Assembly (NCBI GenBank): GCA_000156295.1
Contig: DS999236.1
Coordinates: forward strand, 1-64,000
Length of the DNA stretch: 64,000 nt
Direction of reading: 5' to 3'
Origin: a marine gamma proteobacterium HTCC2148
GTDB lineage: Bacteria > Pseudomonadota > Gammaproteobacteria > Pseudomonadales > Halieaceae
The notes beneath the pieces were generated by a model, which saw only the letters and a program-made list of their open reading frames with translations, ran no database searches and had not been told where the DNA came from. The translations under genes were made by a program, and so were the position numbers. Within the stretch, counting starts at the first letter, position 1; every line of letters starts with the position of its first letter. Positions 42,271 to 50,396 of the stretch are shown in pieces.

Positions 42271-43773
42271 TTGCTGCGAACTGAAGTGACCAGAAACGTG
42301 TTATCCCGATTGAGTAAAGCAGCGCATTGCTGGCGCTATGTCCTGCCGCTGATGCTTTGCTATTTCATTGCTGCGCCGGTCAGCGCACAGACAGAAGAGT
42401 TGAAACTCCCCAACCTGGGAGAGTCCAGCACCAGTTTGTTCTCCAAGGAGTTTGAGCACCAGCTGGGGCAAACCTGGTTGCGTATTTTCCGCAGTCAGGC
42501 CCCCACAGAAAATGATCCCCTGCTGTTCGAATACCTTGAAAACCTGATTTATGAGCTGGTCACCCATAGCAAACTCGAGGACCGCAGGGTAGAACTGGTC
42601 GTGGTTAACAATGCCTCTATCAACGCGTTTGCTGTTCCCGGGGGCGTAATCGGCGTTCATAATGGCCTACTGCTTTATGCCCAGACAGAAGATGAGCTAG
42701 CCACCGTGCTTGCCCACGAAATCGCTCACCTGAGCCAAAGGCACTTCTCTCGCGGCGTTGAATTCCGAAAAAAACAGGCCCCAATCAACCTGGCCGCCAT
42801 GCTGGCGGGACTGGTAATCATGGCAACGGCCGGTGGCGATGCGGGGATGGCGGCCATTAGCGCTTCTCAGGCGCTCGCCCAGGACTCCGCGCTACGCTAC
42901 AGCCGCAGCAATGAACAAGAGGCAGACCGGGTTGGCATGCAAACCCTGGTAGATGCGGGCATGGACCCGCACGCCGCCCCCGCAATGTTCGAGCGCATGC
43001 TGCAAGCATCGCGCTATACAGGCGGCGATCGCATTCCTGAGTTTATGCGGACTCACCCTTTATCTGAAAACCGTATCGCCGATACTCGCAACCGGGCGCG
43101 CCAATACCCCAAGAGCATCCGCCCCGCAAAACTTGAATACCAGTTAATGCGCGCACGAGTCGTGAACCAATTGGCCAATACACCAGAAGAAGCCGTGCAG
43201 CGTTTTAGAGGAGAACTGGATGGCAATCCCCGCTCGATCGAGGCAGCGCGCTATGGTCTGGTGATCGCCCTGACTAATGCTGGCAGGGCTGACGAAGCTG
43301 CACTGGAGTTGGACAGTATCTGGTCTGGCGACCCGGACCGGCTGGAATACCTGATTGCCGATGCGGAAATTGACATGCTTCGCGCCCAACCTGAAAAAGC
43401 AGTGGACAAACTGTTACGGCAATTAAACCTGTCCCCGGGTAATCATCCTCTGACCATGACCTATGCCAACGCCCTGATGAAAAACCAGGAACCGCACATC
43501 GCCGAGGAAGTTCTGGTCGCCCAGGGGAAAAGACGCCCCACTGATCCGGGGCTCTGGTACCTGCTGGCGGAAGTACAGGGCTTATCAGGCAACATTATCG
43601 GTCTGCACCAATCGCGCGCGGAATATTTCATCCTCAACGGGATTCTGGATCAGGCAGAAAAACAGTTGAGCTATGCCTTAAAGTTGGTAAAGAACGACTA
43701 CCTGACCAGCGCCAAAATCAATCAGCGGCTAAAGGATGTTGCAGAAATGCGACAGCAAATGGAACGCTTGTAA
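42271..43773 (+). CDS. bepA: BepA-like periplasmic M48 metalloprotease with TPR domain
   Basis: This is a protein of about 500 residues with a signal peptide (LPLMLCYFIAAPVSAQ). The M48 zinc motif HEIAH is at about residues 149-153 (VLAHEIAHLSQRH), followed by the third-ligand region SNEQEADRVGMQTL. A C-terminal tetratricopeptide domain follows (AEEVLVAQGKRRPTDPGLWYLLAEVQ, ending KLVKNDYLTSAKINQRL). BepA maintains outer-membrane protein assembly (LptD, BAM) in the periplasm. The start is uncertain: 42271 is a TTG without a ribosome-binding site; in-frame GTG codons at 42286 and 42298 leave a better signal peptide. It converges on nadA with seven bases between stops. Confidence 0.9.
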   Translation: MLRTEVTRNVLSRLSKAAHCWRYVLPLMLCYFIAAPVSAQTEELKLPNLGESSTSLFSKEFEHQLGQTWLRIFRSQAPTENDPLLFEYLENLIYELVTHSKLEDRRVELVVVNNASINAFAVPGGVIGVHNGLLLYAQTEDELATVLAHEIAHLSQRHFSRGVEFRKKQAPINLAAMLAGLVIMATAGGDAGMAAISASQALAQDSALRYSRSNEQEADRVGMQTLVDAGMDPHAAPAMFERMLQASRYTGGDRIPEFMRTHPLSENRIADTRNRARQYPKSIRPAKLEYQLMRARVVNQLANTPEEAVQRFRGELDGNPRSIEAARYGLVIALTNAGRADEAALELDSIWSGDPDRLEYLIADAEIDMLRAQPEKAVDKLLRQLNLSPGNHPLTMTYANALMKNQEPHIAEEVLVAQGKRRPTDPGLWYLLAEVQGLSGNIIGLHQSRAEYFILNGILDQAEKQLSYALKLVKNDYLTSAKINQRLKDVAEMRQQMERL

Positions 43774-43780
43774 CAGCAAC

Positions 43781-44854
43781 TCAGGCGTTGCCTTTGACCG
43801 TCAGTTGTAGTTCGGCGGCGAAATCGAGCATACGCTTCAAAGGCACCATCGCCTGCTCGCCCAAAGTCTTGTCTACCAAGACCTCGTTGTCGCCGATATC
43901 GAACACCTGATCCAATAACTCCAGTTCGTTCATCGCCATCCACGGGCAATTGGCACAGCTTCGACAAGTGGCACCGTCGCCGGCAGTTGGGGCAATAATG
44001 AATTCCTTGTCCGGTGCTTCCTGCTGCAGTTTGTAGAAAATGCCCTGGTCGGTAGCGACAATAAAGCGTTTGTTGTCCATTTCACTGGCTGCGCGAATAA
44101 TCTGGGTGGTAGACCCCACTCTATCGGCCAGTTCCCGCACAGATGCGGGCGATTCCGGGTGCACCAGCACAGCCGCATCCGGATACACTGCTTTGAGATC
44201 AGCGATCCCGCGGGCCTTGAATTCTTCGTGAACGATACAGGCGCCATCCCACATCAATATGTCTGCCCCGGTTTCGCGGCGCACATAATCTCCAAGGTGC
44301 TGATCGGGCGCCCAGATAATTTTCTCGCCTTGATCTGCCAAATGCTCGGCGACATCAAGGGCAATGCCAGAGGTAACCACCCAATCAGCGCGAGCCTTCA
44401 CTGCTGCAGAAGTGTTCGCGTAAACCACGACCTTGCGATCAGGATGCTGGTCGCAAAACGCCGAAAACTCATCGATAGGGCAGCCCAGGTCCAATGAACA
44501 GGTCGCTTCAAGCGTGGGCATTAACACGCGCTTATCCGGCGTCAGAATTTTCGCTGTCTCGCCCATAAACTTCACCCCCGCGACTACCAGAGTCTTGGCG
44601 GAGTGGTCGCGGCCAAAACGGGCCATTTCAAGAGAATCAGAAACACAGCCCCCGGTCTCTTCCGCAAGGGCCTGAACCGCCGGTGAGGTGTAGTAATGGG
44701 CGACAAGCACGGCGTCCTCCGCCACCAGTCGAGCCGCAATGCGCTCTTTCAGCGCTAGCTCTTGCTCGGGGCTAAGGCGATGCTGCTCGGCATGGTCCAG
44801 ATGGTACTGCACCTGCTGGCGAATGGTTTCCAGTTTGTCGGAGGCGATGCTCAT
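43781..44854 (-). CDS. nadA: Quinolinate synthase NadA
   Basis: NadA condenses iminoaspartate with dihydroxyacetone phosphate to quinolinate in NAD synthesis, using a [4Fe-4S] cluster. The product of about 357 residues has [21 protein letters not shown], cluster cysteines in [22 protein letters not shown] and [10 protein letters not shown], and the HPESP substrate motif. I start it at [14 protein letters not shown] (44854). The frame is open 14 codons further up, but this Met begins the usual N-terminal helix. Confidence 0.95.
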   Translation of the reverse strand: MSIASDKLETIRQQVQYHLDHAEQHRLSPEQELALKERIAARLVAEDAVLVAHYYTSPAVQALAEETGGCVSDSLEMARFGRDHSAKTLVVAGVKFMGETAKILTPDKRVLMPTLEATCSLDLGCPIDEFSAFCDQHPDRKVVVYANTSAAVKARADWVVTSGIALDVAEHLADQGEKIIWAPDQHLGDYVRRETGADILMWDGACIVHEEFKARGIADLKAVYPDAAVLVHPESPASVRELADRVGSTTQIIRAASEMDNKRFIVATDQGIFYKLQQEAPDKEFIIAPTAGDGATCRSCANCPWMAMNELELLDQVFDIGDNEVLVDKTLGEQAMVPLKRMLDFAAELQLTVKGNA

Positions 44855-44957
44855 GGGCTTACAGGGAGAGGCAAAACGGGTGAAAGAGTCTAGCATAGTT
44901 TGGCAGCATGGTAATTGTAGATTAACCTCTATTACCCGCGCTTAAAGGACATTCAAA

Positions 44958-45449
44958 ATGGTGAAGTACGATTACGTCAAAACCAACCGCGAAGACATCA
45001 TGCAATATAAAGAAAATCAGCTGCCTGCAATTAAGCTGATCATACGTTGGACCAGTCGTTTTCAGGCCGGCGTATTTCGCCTGAGCAAGGGGCGACTAAT
45101 GAATACCTTTCTTGGCGGCCCCGTTTGCATGGTCACCATGACCGGCGCTAAAAGCGGCAAAACAAGGCGCCTACCTCTGATTCACATTCCTCACGGAGAC
45201 AGCAAGTTGCTGGTGGCATCAAGCGGAGGTATGCCCAAAAACCCCGTGTGGTACTACAACATCAAAGCCTATCCTGACATTCGGATAATGGCCGATGGGC
45301 AGGACAAGACCTATCGGGCGCGGCAGGTGAGCGATGAAGAAAAAGCCGCGCTATGGCCTACCCTGCTGGCAGTTTACCCGGATTTTGATGAGTACCAGGC
45401 TCGAACTGACCGTAATATTCCGGTATTCAGCTGCGAGTTGCCGGACTAA
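44958..45449 (+). CDS. DUF385/Ddn-like deazaflavin-type nitroreductase family protein
   Basis: This 163-residue split-barrel protein has MVTMTGAKSGKTRRLPLIHIPHGDSKLLVASSGG and KNPVWYYNIKAYPDIRI as landmarks, the signature of the DUF385/Ddn family. That family binds deazaflavin F420, or other flavins or lipids, in actinobacteria. Most gammaproteobacteria are not known to make F420, so the cofactor here is an open question. A good AAAGGA ribosome-binding site precedes the ATG at 44958. It is a single gene between divergent nadA and a convergent enoyl-CoA hydratase gene. Confidence 0.8.
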   Translation: MVKYDYVKTNREDIMQYKENQLPAIKLIIRWTSRFQAGVFRLSKGRLMNTFLGGPVCMVTMTGAKSGKTRRLPLIHIPHGDSKLLVASSGGMPKNPVWYYNIKAYPDIRIMADGQDKTYRARQVSDEEKAALWPTLLAVYPDFDEYQARTDRNIPVFSCELPD

Positions 45450-45460
45450 AAGCCGCCACT

Positions 45461-46273
45461 TTAATCGTTCATCCATTCGGGCCAGTCTTCGCTGAGACAG
45501 CCACTCCATTCAGGCGCGCGCCGCTCGAAATAGGCCATGCCGCCTTCGACGGCATCGGGCTTGGTCATACTGTAGTTAAGCCCCCTGGTCTCCTTGCGGG
45601 CTAACTCGGCATAACTCATATCCATCCCCTGCCAAACCAAACGCTTGTGCATTGCCATGGCCAGCGGGGCTGCGTTCACCGCCATATCCCGCGCGATATC
45701 CAACGCTGTTTCCAATACTGCTTCCGCAGGCACACTTCTTCCGGCGAGACCCCAGGTTACGGCCTCACTGCCGTTGAGCCGCTGGCCTCTCATCAGGAGT
45801 TCCAGCGCTCGTTCCATGCCTACTAATCTGGGCAGCAAGTACTCCATGGCGAAGTCGGTCACGACACCGCGGCGAGACTGCAAGAAGCCGTATTTACCCT
45901 CGTCGGCCAAGACGCGGATGTCTGTCTGCATGGCCATTCCCAGCCCGGCGCCCACCGCGTGGCCGTTACAGGCCGCAATAACCGGTTTACGCACTTCAAA
46001 TGCCTGCATGGCTAACGGACAGGAGCTGATTTCCTGCGCAACGGCGCCACCATCGAAAGTCTCCCCACCACCGCTCATATCAGCACCGGCGCAAAAGCTC
46101 CTGCCGGCGCCGGTAATCACCACTGCGCGAACCGAGTCGTCGGCGTCGCAGTGCTGATAGGCTGCTCCCAGCCCCTCAATAATACCGGCCGACAGTGTAT
46201 TGTGGGCTTCAGGGCGATTCAAAGTGATCAGGGCAACGCCCTCCTGCACCTCGAACAATACATCTTCACTCAT
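45461..46273 (-). CDS. Enoyl-CoA hydratase/isomerase family protein
   Basis: This crotonase-family protein of about 270 residues starts MSEDVLFEVQEGVALITLNRPEAHNT at 46273. It shows the oxyanion-hole segments GAGRSFCAGADMSGGGE and CNGHAVGAGLGMAMQTDI, then GFLQSRRGVVTDFAMEYLLPRLVG, with Arg rather than Glu at the usual catalytic positions near GVV. The true reaction is therefore unclear; hydrolases and isomerases share the fold. The frame is open 22 codons further up, but without family similarity. It stands alone and converges with the DUF385 gene. Confidence 0.8.
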   Translation of the reverse strand: MSEDVLFEVQEGVALITLNRPEAHNTLSAGIIEGLGAAYQHCDADDSVRAVVITGAGRSFCAGADMSGGGETFDGGAVAQEISSCPLAMQAFEVRKPVIAACNGHAVGAGLGMAMQTDIRVLADEGKYGFLQSRRGVVTDFAMEYLLPRLVGMERALELLMRGQRLNGSEAVTWGLAGRSVPAEAVLETALDIARDMAVNAAPLAMAMHKRLVWQGMDMSYAELARKETRGLNYSMTKPDAVEGGMAYFERRAPEWSGCLSEDWPEWMND

Positions 46274-46490
46274 GGTTTTATTCCAACAGGATTCAGATGC
46301 CAGAATAATACACCCACTGCCAGTACCAATGGCGACCAAGGCCAGTTATTGCTAACGCGAGCGCTCAGCCCCCGGAGTTGGTACTTTTTAATAAAGTATA
46401 AGTAGAATTCCTCTGAATTATTCCGTATAACTTCATGTTATATAACGAATAAGCAGTGATCGTTAGAGCATTCTAAAAGGGTGTGCAACG

Positions 46491-46556
46491 ATGACTGCTC
46501 AAGATGCAGACGGGCGAGAAACCAGGGACGAAGAGTGGACCAACACACGGTATTAA
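46491..46556 (+). CDS. Possible 21-residue leader peptide overlapping the GGDEF-EAL start
   Basis: An ATG at 46491 has a well-placed AAAGGG ribosome-binding site. It opens a 21-codon frame (MTAQDADGRETRDEEWTNTRY) that ends 22 bases inside the downstream GGDEF-EAL gene, in another frame. It could couple or attenuate translation of that gene. There is no independent evidence that it is translated; the peptide resembles no leader I know. Confidence 0.3.
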   Translation: MTAQDADGRETRDEEWTNTRY

Positions 46557-48241
46557 TTATTTCCGAGAACAACGCAGATCATTCAATTCTGTCTGCCTGT
46601 CTCGGGCGCGCCTTACCAGCCCGGTTCAATCTCGCCTCCTCTGAATCTATGCAACGTCCCATTGAGGCTCTGCTCGATCCCATGATCGACGCTGTCATCA
46701 TGACCTATGGTCCGGAAACCGAGTACCTGCTGCGCCTGGCCCAGAAAAACCAGGCGACGGTGCCGCTCATTCTCCTGCTAGACGAAGAGAACGATCAACT
46801 AGCCTCACAACTGCGCGAGCTAGGTGCCCAGGATTACCTGGTGCGCGGCCAATTGCAGGACGCGCTGGTTCACAGGGTTCTTGATTATTCAATTCAGCTA
46901 AAGCAAGCCAGAGACACTATCCAGCAATTGTCTAACCGCGACTCGCTGACCGGCGCGCTCAATCGAGCCGGTTTTCGCGCCCATATGGAGCGGGCCATGG
47001 AGCGCAGCGAACGTTACGACTTCAACACTGCGCTGCTTTACATCAACATGGACCAGTTCGCTAATATCAATGATCACTATGGCGAAACCGACGGTGACCT
47101 GCTGATCAAGACGATCTCACGCCGCCTGATTAACAAAATGCGCAGCACAGACAGCATCGCCCGCCTGGGCGGTGACGAGTTTGCCATCGTGTTGGAGGAC
47201 GTCAGCAATTTCAGGGACGTTGAGTTGATCGCCGAAAAAATGATCAAGTCGATTACAGCTCCAATGATTCTCAGCGAACAGCAGGTGTCGATCGATGCCA
47301 GCATTGGTGCGGCAATCTACCCGGATGACGGCAAGCAGTTTTCTGAGCTGGTTGATTTCGCCCGCTCTGCCATGCAGCAGGCTAAAAGCGTAGAAGGCAG
47401 CAAGTACATTCGTTACAGCGAGCAACTCACTTTCGATCAGGGCGGCAGCAATTCGCTGGCGGCTGAATTGCGAACCGCTGTGCGACAAAATCAGTTTGAG
47501 CTTCACTATCAGCCCCGCATAGACCTGACAACCGGCAAGTTGGTAGGGCTGGAAGCCCTATTGCGCTGGAACCACCCGGAGCGAGGCCTGCTCTGCCCAA
47601 GCGAGTTCATTGTCGCCTGCGAAGACATGGGACTGCTGCGAACGATTGGCTACCAGGTGATTCAACACGCCTGCGCCGCGCAAGTCTGGGTAGAAGAGCA
47701 AGGTATCCGCGATGTAGATGTGGCGGTGAACATCTCCTTTAGCCAGTTTCAGGACGATCGATTTGTAGACATCGTCAAAGACATCATCAAGCGCAGTGGC
47801 ACCGACGCCTCAAGACTCGAGTTCGAGCTCACCGAGACCACCATACTGAAAAGCCCTGAAGCAGTGAAAGGTCGCATGGATCAACTGCGCCTGCTGGGTA
47901 TTTCCTTCTCGTTGGACGACTTTGGTACCGGATTTTCACAGCTGTCACATCTGACAGAGCTACCCATTTCAGCGTTAAAAATAGATGCCTGCTTTGTGCG
48001 CGACCTACCTCACAACCCGCACCAGGAAGCAGTGTGCGCCATGATCATTGAAATGGCGCGCCGCCTGGGCATGATGGTAGTGGCCGAAGGCGCAGAAACC
48101 CATGAACAAGTAGAGTATTTGCGCGAACATAAGTGCCAGCAGGTACAGGGCTTTTACTATAGCCCAGCGATCCCTTTACAGCAGCTACCTCGCTTCGTAA
48201 AGCAACTGCACCTCCAACGCCGAGAACCGCTTTTTTCCTGA
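46535..48241 (+). CDS. GGDEF-EAL c-di-GMP signalling protein with degenerate receiver
   Basis: This is a protein of about 568 residues. Its N-terminal receiver-like domain (VLIISENNADHSIL to AQDYLVRG) has Thr where the phosphoacceptor Asp is expected (DAVIMTYG). A GGDEF domain with intact GGDEF and an I-site RSTD nine residues before it follows, then an EAL domain with EALLRW, NISFSQF, ELTET, DDFGTG, LKID, AEGAET and QGFYYS. Both catalytic halves look able to act, making or degrading c-di-GMP. I prefer the GTG at 46535, preceded by AGGGA at six bases; the frame opens upstream at a GTG at 46481 with no spaced ribosome-binding site. A GGDEF remnant follows. Confidence 0.9.
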   Translation: MDQHTVLIISENNADHSILSACLGRALPARFNLASSESMQRPIEALLDPMIDAVIMTYGPETEYLLRLAQKNQATVPLILLLDEENDQLASQLRELGAQDYLVRGQLQDALVHRVLDYSIQLKQARDTIQQLSNRDSLTGALNRAGFRAHMERAMERSERYDFNTALLYINMDQFANINDHYGETDGDLLIKTISRRLINKMRSTDSIARLGGDEFAIVLEDVSNFRDVELIAEKMIKSITAPMILSEQQVSIDASIGAAIYPDDGKQFSELVDFARSAMQQAKSVEGSKYIRYSEQLTFDQGGSNSLAAELRTAVRQNQFELHYQPRIDLTTGKLVGLEALLRWNHPERGLLCPSEFIVACEDMGLLRTIGYQVIQHACAAQVWVEEQGIRDVDVAVNISFSQFQDDRFVDIVKDIIKRSGTDASRLEFELTETTILKSPEAVKGRMDQLRLLGISFSLDDFGTGFSQLSHLTELPISALKIDACFVRDLPHNPHQEAVCAMIIEMARRLGMMVVAEGAETHEQVEYLREHKCQQVQGFYYSPAIPLQQLPRFVKQLHLQRREPLFS

Positions 48242-48451
48242 GCCGTTCGCCGAAAAAGCCACTCGGTTACGGCCGCTTTTCCTTGCGATGTAAGGTCTAC
48301 TCTCAGCCGCTTGCAGAACCGACTCTGCATCGGGAAAGCTTGCATCCCTTACAACAACGCCCGCGCTCACCGTAACCGACACCTGATTGGATTTAAAGCT
48401 GGTGGCGCCGGACAGCGCAATGCAAACGCAATACGCTCTCTGTCGCCCCAT
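48185..48451 (-). pseudogene. Degenerate C-terminal fragment of a GGDEF (diguanylate cyclase) gene
   Basis: On the minus strand this stretch translates to VSVTVSAGVVVRDASFPDAESVLQAAESRPYIARKSGRNRVAF, given as landmarks SAGV, PDAESVL and KSGRNRV. These match the end of a GGDEF domain (SIGV, AD-ALY-AK, GRNRV), but ALY has decayed to SRPY. A fragment resembling the preceding helix (RERIAFALRCPAP) lies in another frame just upstream, indicating a frameshift, and the GGDEF active site itself is not found. The remnant fills most of the 327-base gap between the two plus-strand GGDEF-EAL genes. Confidence 0.65.
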
Positions 48452-48568
48452 ATAATCGGTTTTTTCACGCCTCTATCGCTTGTTTTGCCCTTTCTATGCT
48501 TCGGGCTAGGAGATGAGTTCGAGTGATGATAGCCTACGCCTCTTATAACAACATTATCTCCTATACAC

Positions 48569-50368
48569 ATGCCCAATGAAGAACGCTCACACCACAAAGC
48601 AAAGATCCTAGTTTGCGATGACGACTTCAATGTTCGGCTGTTAACGCGGCAATGTTTGGAAGCGGAAAACATGGTGGTCGTGGAGGCAGCAGATGGCCCA
48701 GAGGCCATTGATGTATTTATGCGGGAGCGGCCCGACCTGGTGTTCCTGGACGTTGAAATGCCGGGCATGACTGGCCTGGAAGTGTGTAAAAGACTGCGCA
48801 AAATGCCCCAGGGCGAATCCATCCCTATCATGATCGTTACCGGCTCCGATGACCGCCAGTCAATCGATCAGGGGTTTGAGGCAGGCGCCACACAATACAA
48901 AACAAAACCCGTCAACTGGTCCTTGCTGAGCAGAGACGTGCAGTACATGCTGCGTGCCAGTAATGCGTTCAACTCGCTTAAACGCCAAGAGGACCGACTG
49001 CGCTATCTGGCCTACTATGATCCGCTTACCAGCCTGCCAAACCGGCGCAGTTTCAACGAGCAACTAAATCGCATTTTGAAGCGCTGTCGCCGCCACAAAA
49101 CCAATGCCGCTTTATTGTTCATCGACCTGGATCATTTCAAACGCATAAACGATTCTATTGGCCACGGTCGCGGAGACCGTCTGCTGGTAGAGATAGCCAA
49201 GCGGCTTACCGTTGAGCTACGTGAAGACGACGCCATCAACTATTACTCGGACAACAGCGCAGAAGATGACTCTAATAATTCCAATACCGAAATTGCGCGA
49301 CTTGGCGGTGACGAATTCACGGTAGTATTGTCGGACATCCCCAATGCCGGGCAGGTTGAACGAGTGGCGCAACGTATTCTCGCAGCACTCTCGGAACCTA
49401 TCGCCCTGCAATCACACAATCCGGTTGTGACCCCTAGTGTGGGTATTGCGCTGTTCCCCCAGGACGGTGAAGATCCCGACACTCTGGTGCGTAACGCGGA
49501 TACTGCCATGTACGCCGCGAAGGCCCAGGGTCGTGCCTGCTTCCGCTTTTATGACGAAGAGATGAACGCCAAGGCCGTCGAACAGTTAAAGATGGAAGAA
49601 GAGCTGCGTGATGCCATGCAGAATAATGAGCTGGAACTTCGCTATCAGCCACAAGTGGACACTGCCACTGGTGATGTCGTTAGCATGGAAGCCCTGGTGC
49701 GATGGAAGCACTCTACTCGCGGAATGGTCTCACCACTGGACTTTATACCTGTGGCGGAGCGAACCGGGCAAATCATCGAGCTTGGTGAGTGGGTGATGAA
49801 AGAGGTAGCCCGCCACTGCAATTACTGGGACTCAATGGGCCTTCCCCCATTCAGGGTGTGTGTCAATATTTCGCCATTACAATTTAACCAAAGTGACCTG
49901 CCGCGTTCGATTGGAGAGTTTTTGCGCGAGTCAGGCATGCAGGCCAGCCGTTTGGAACTTGAGCTAACGGAAAGCGCCATCATGACTGACGCGCAAACGA
50001 ATATTGAAAAACTGCAACAATTAAAGGCCCTGGGCCTTGAGCTGGCAGTTGACGACTTCGGTACAGGGTACTCTTCGCTCAGCTACCTCAAGCGCTTTCC
50101 CATAGACACACTCAAAATTGACCAAAGCTTTGTCGCTGATCTTGGCACCACTGACGGAGCAGCGATCGTGGACGCCATTATCGCTCTGTCCAAAACCCTG
50201 AACCTGAGAGTCATTGCAGAGGGCATTGAAGAAAAAGAGCAGCTGGACTATTTGGTCGCTCGCGGTGCTGACTTGCTGCAAGGTTACTTCTTTGCTCGGC
50301 CAATCTACCCGGAAGACGTACCCGATATGCTGCGCCAAAACTTTAGTGAAGCGCTGCAGCAGTCTTGA
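48569..50368 (+). CDS. Response regulator with REC, GGDEF and EAL domains
   Basis: This is a 599-residue protein. The N-terminal REC domain is intact (ILVCDDDFNVRLL, phosphoacceptor Asp in LVFLDVEMPGMTG, Thr in IVTGSDD, Lys in YKTKPV). A GGDEF domain follows (YYDPLTSLPNRRSF, RLGGDEFTVVL), then a complete EAL domain (EALVRW, NISPLQF, ELTESAIM, DDFGTGYSSL, LKIDQSFV, AEGIEE, QGYFFARPI). An acidic, Asn/Ser/Asp-rich insertion (NYYSDNSAEDDSNNSNTE) replaces the I-site RxxD, so product inhibition is probably absent. No partner kinase is adjacent; the propeller kinases 3-8 kb downstream are candidates. The protease gene follows by 28 bases, suggesting one transcript. Confidence 0.93.
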   Translation: MPNEERSHHKAKILVCDDDFNVRLLTRQCLEAENMVVVEAADGPEAIDVFMRERPDLVFLDVEMPGMTGLEVCKRLRKMPQGESIPIMIVTGSDDRQSIDQGFEAGATQYKTKPVNWSLLSRDVQYMLRASNAFNSLKRQEDRLRYLAYYDPLTSLPNRRSFNEQLNRILKRCRRHKTNAALLFIDLDHFKRINDSIGHGRGDRLLVEIAKRLTVELREDDAINYYSDNSAEDDSNNSNTEIARLGGDEFTVVLSDIPNAGQVERVAQRILAALSEPIALQSHNPVVTPSVGIALFPQDGEDPDTLVRNADTAMYAAKAQGRACFRFYDEEMNAKAVEQLKMEEELRDAMQNNELELRYQPQVDTATGDVVSMEALVRWKHSTRGMVSPLDFIPVAERTGQIIELGEWVMKEVARHCNYWDSMGLPPFRVCVNISPLQFNQSDLPRSIGEFLRESGMQASRLELELTESAIMTDAQTNIEKLQQLKALGLELAVDDFGTGYSSLSYLKRFPIDTLKIDQSFVADLGTTDGAAIVDAIIALSKTLNLRVIAEGIEEKEQLDYLVARGADLLQGYFFARPIYPEDVPDMLRQNFSEALQQS

Positions 50369-50396
50369 TTACAACCGCAACACCTGCCACTACCGT

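Noticed and set aside
43774-43800. Bidirectional terminator between bepA and nadA
   Set aside because: Only a 5-bp GCAAC/GTTGC stem without T-tracts on either side.
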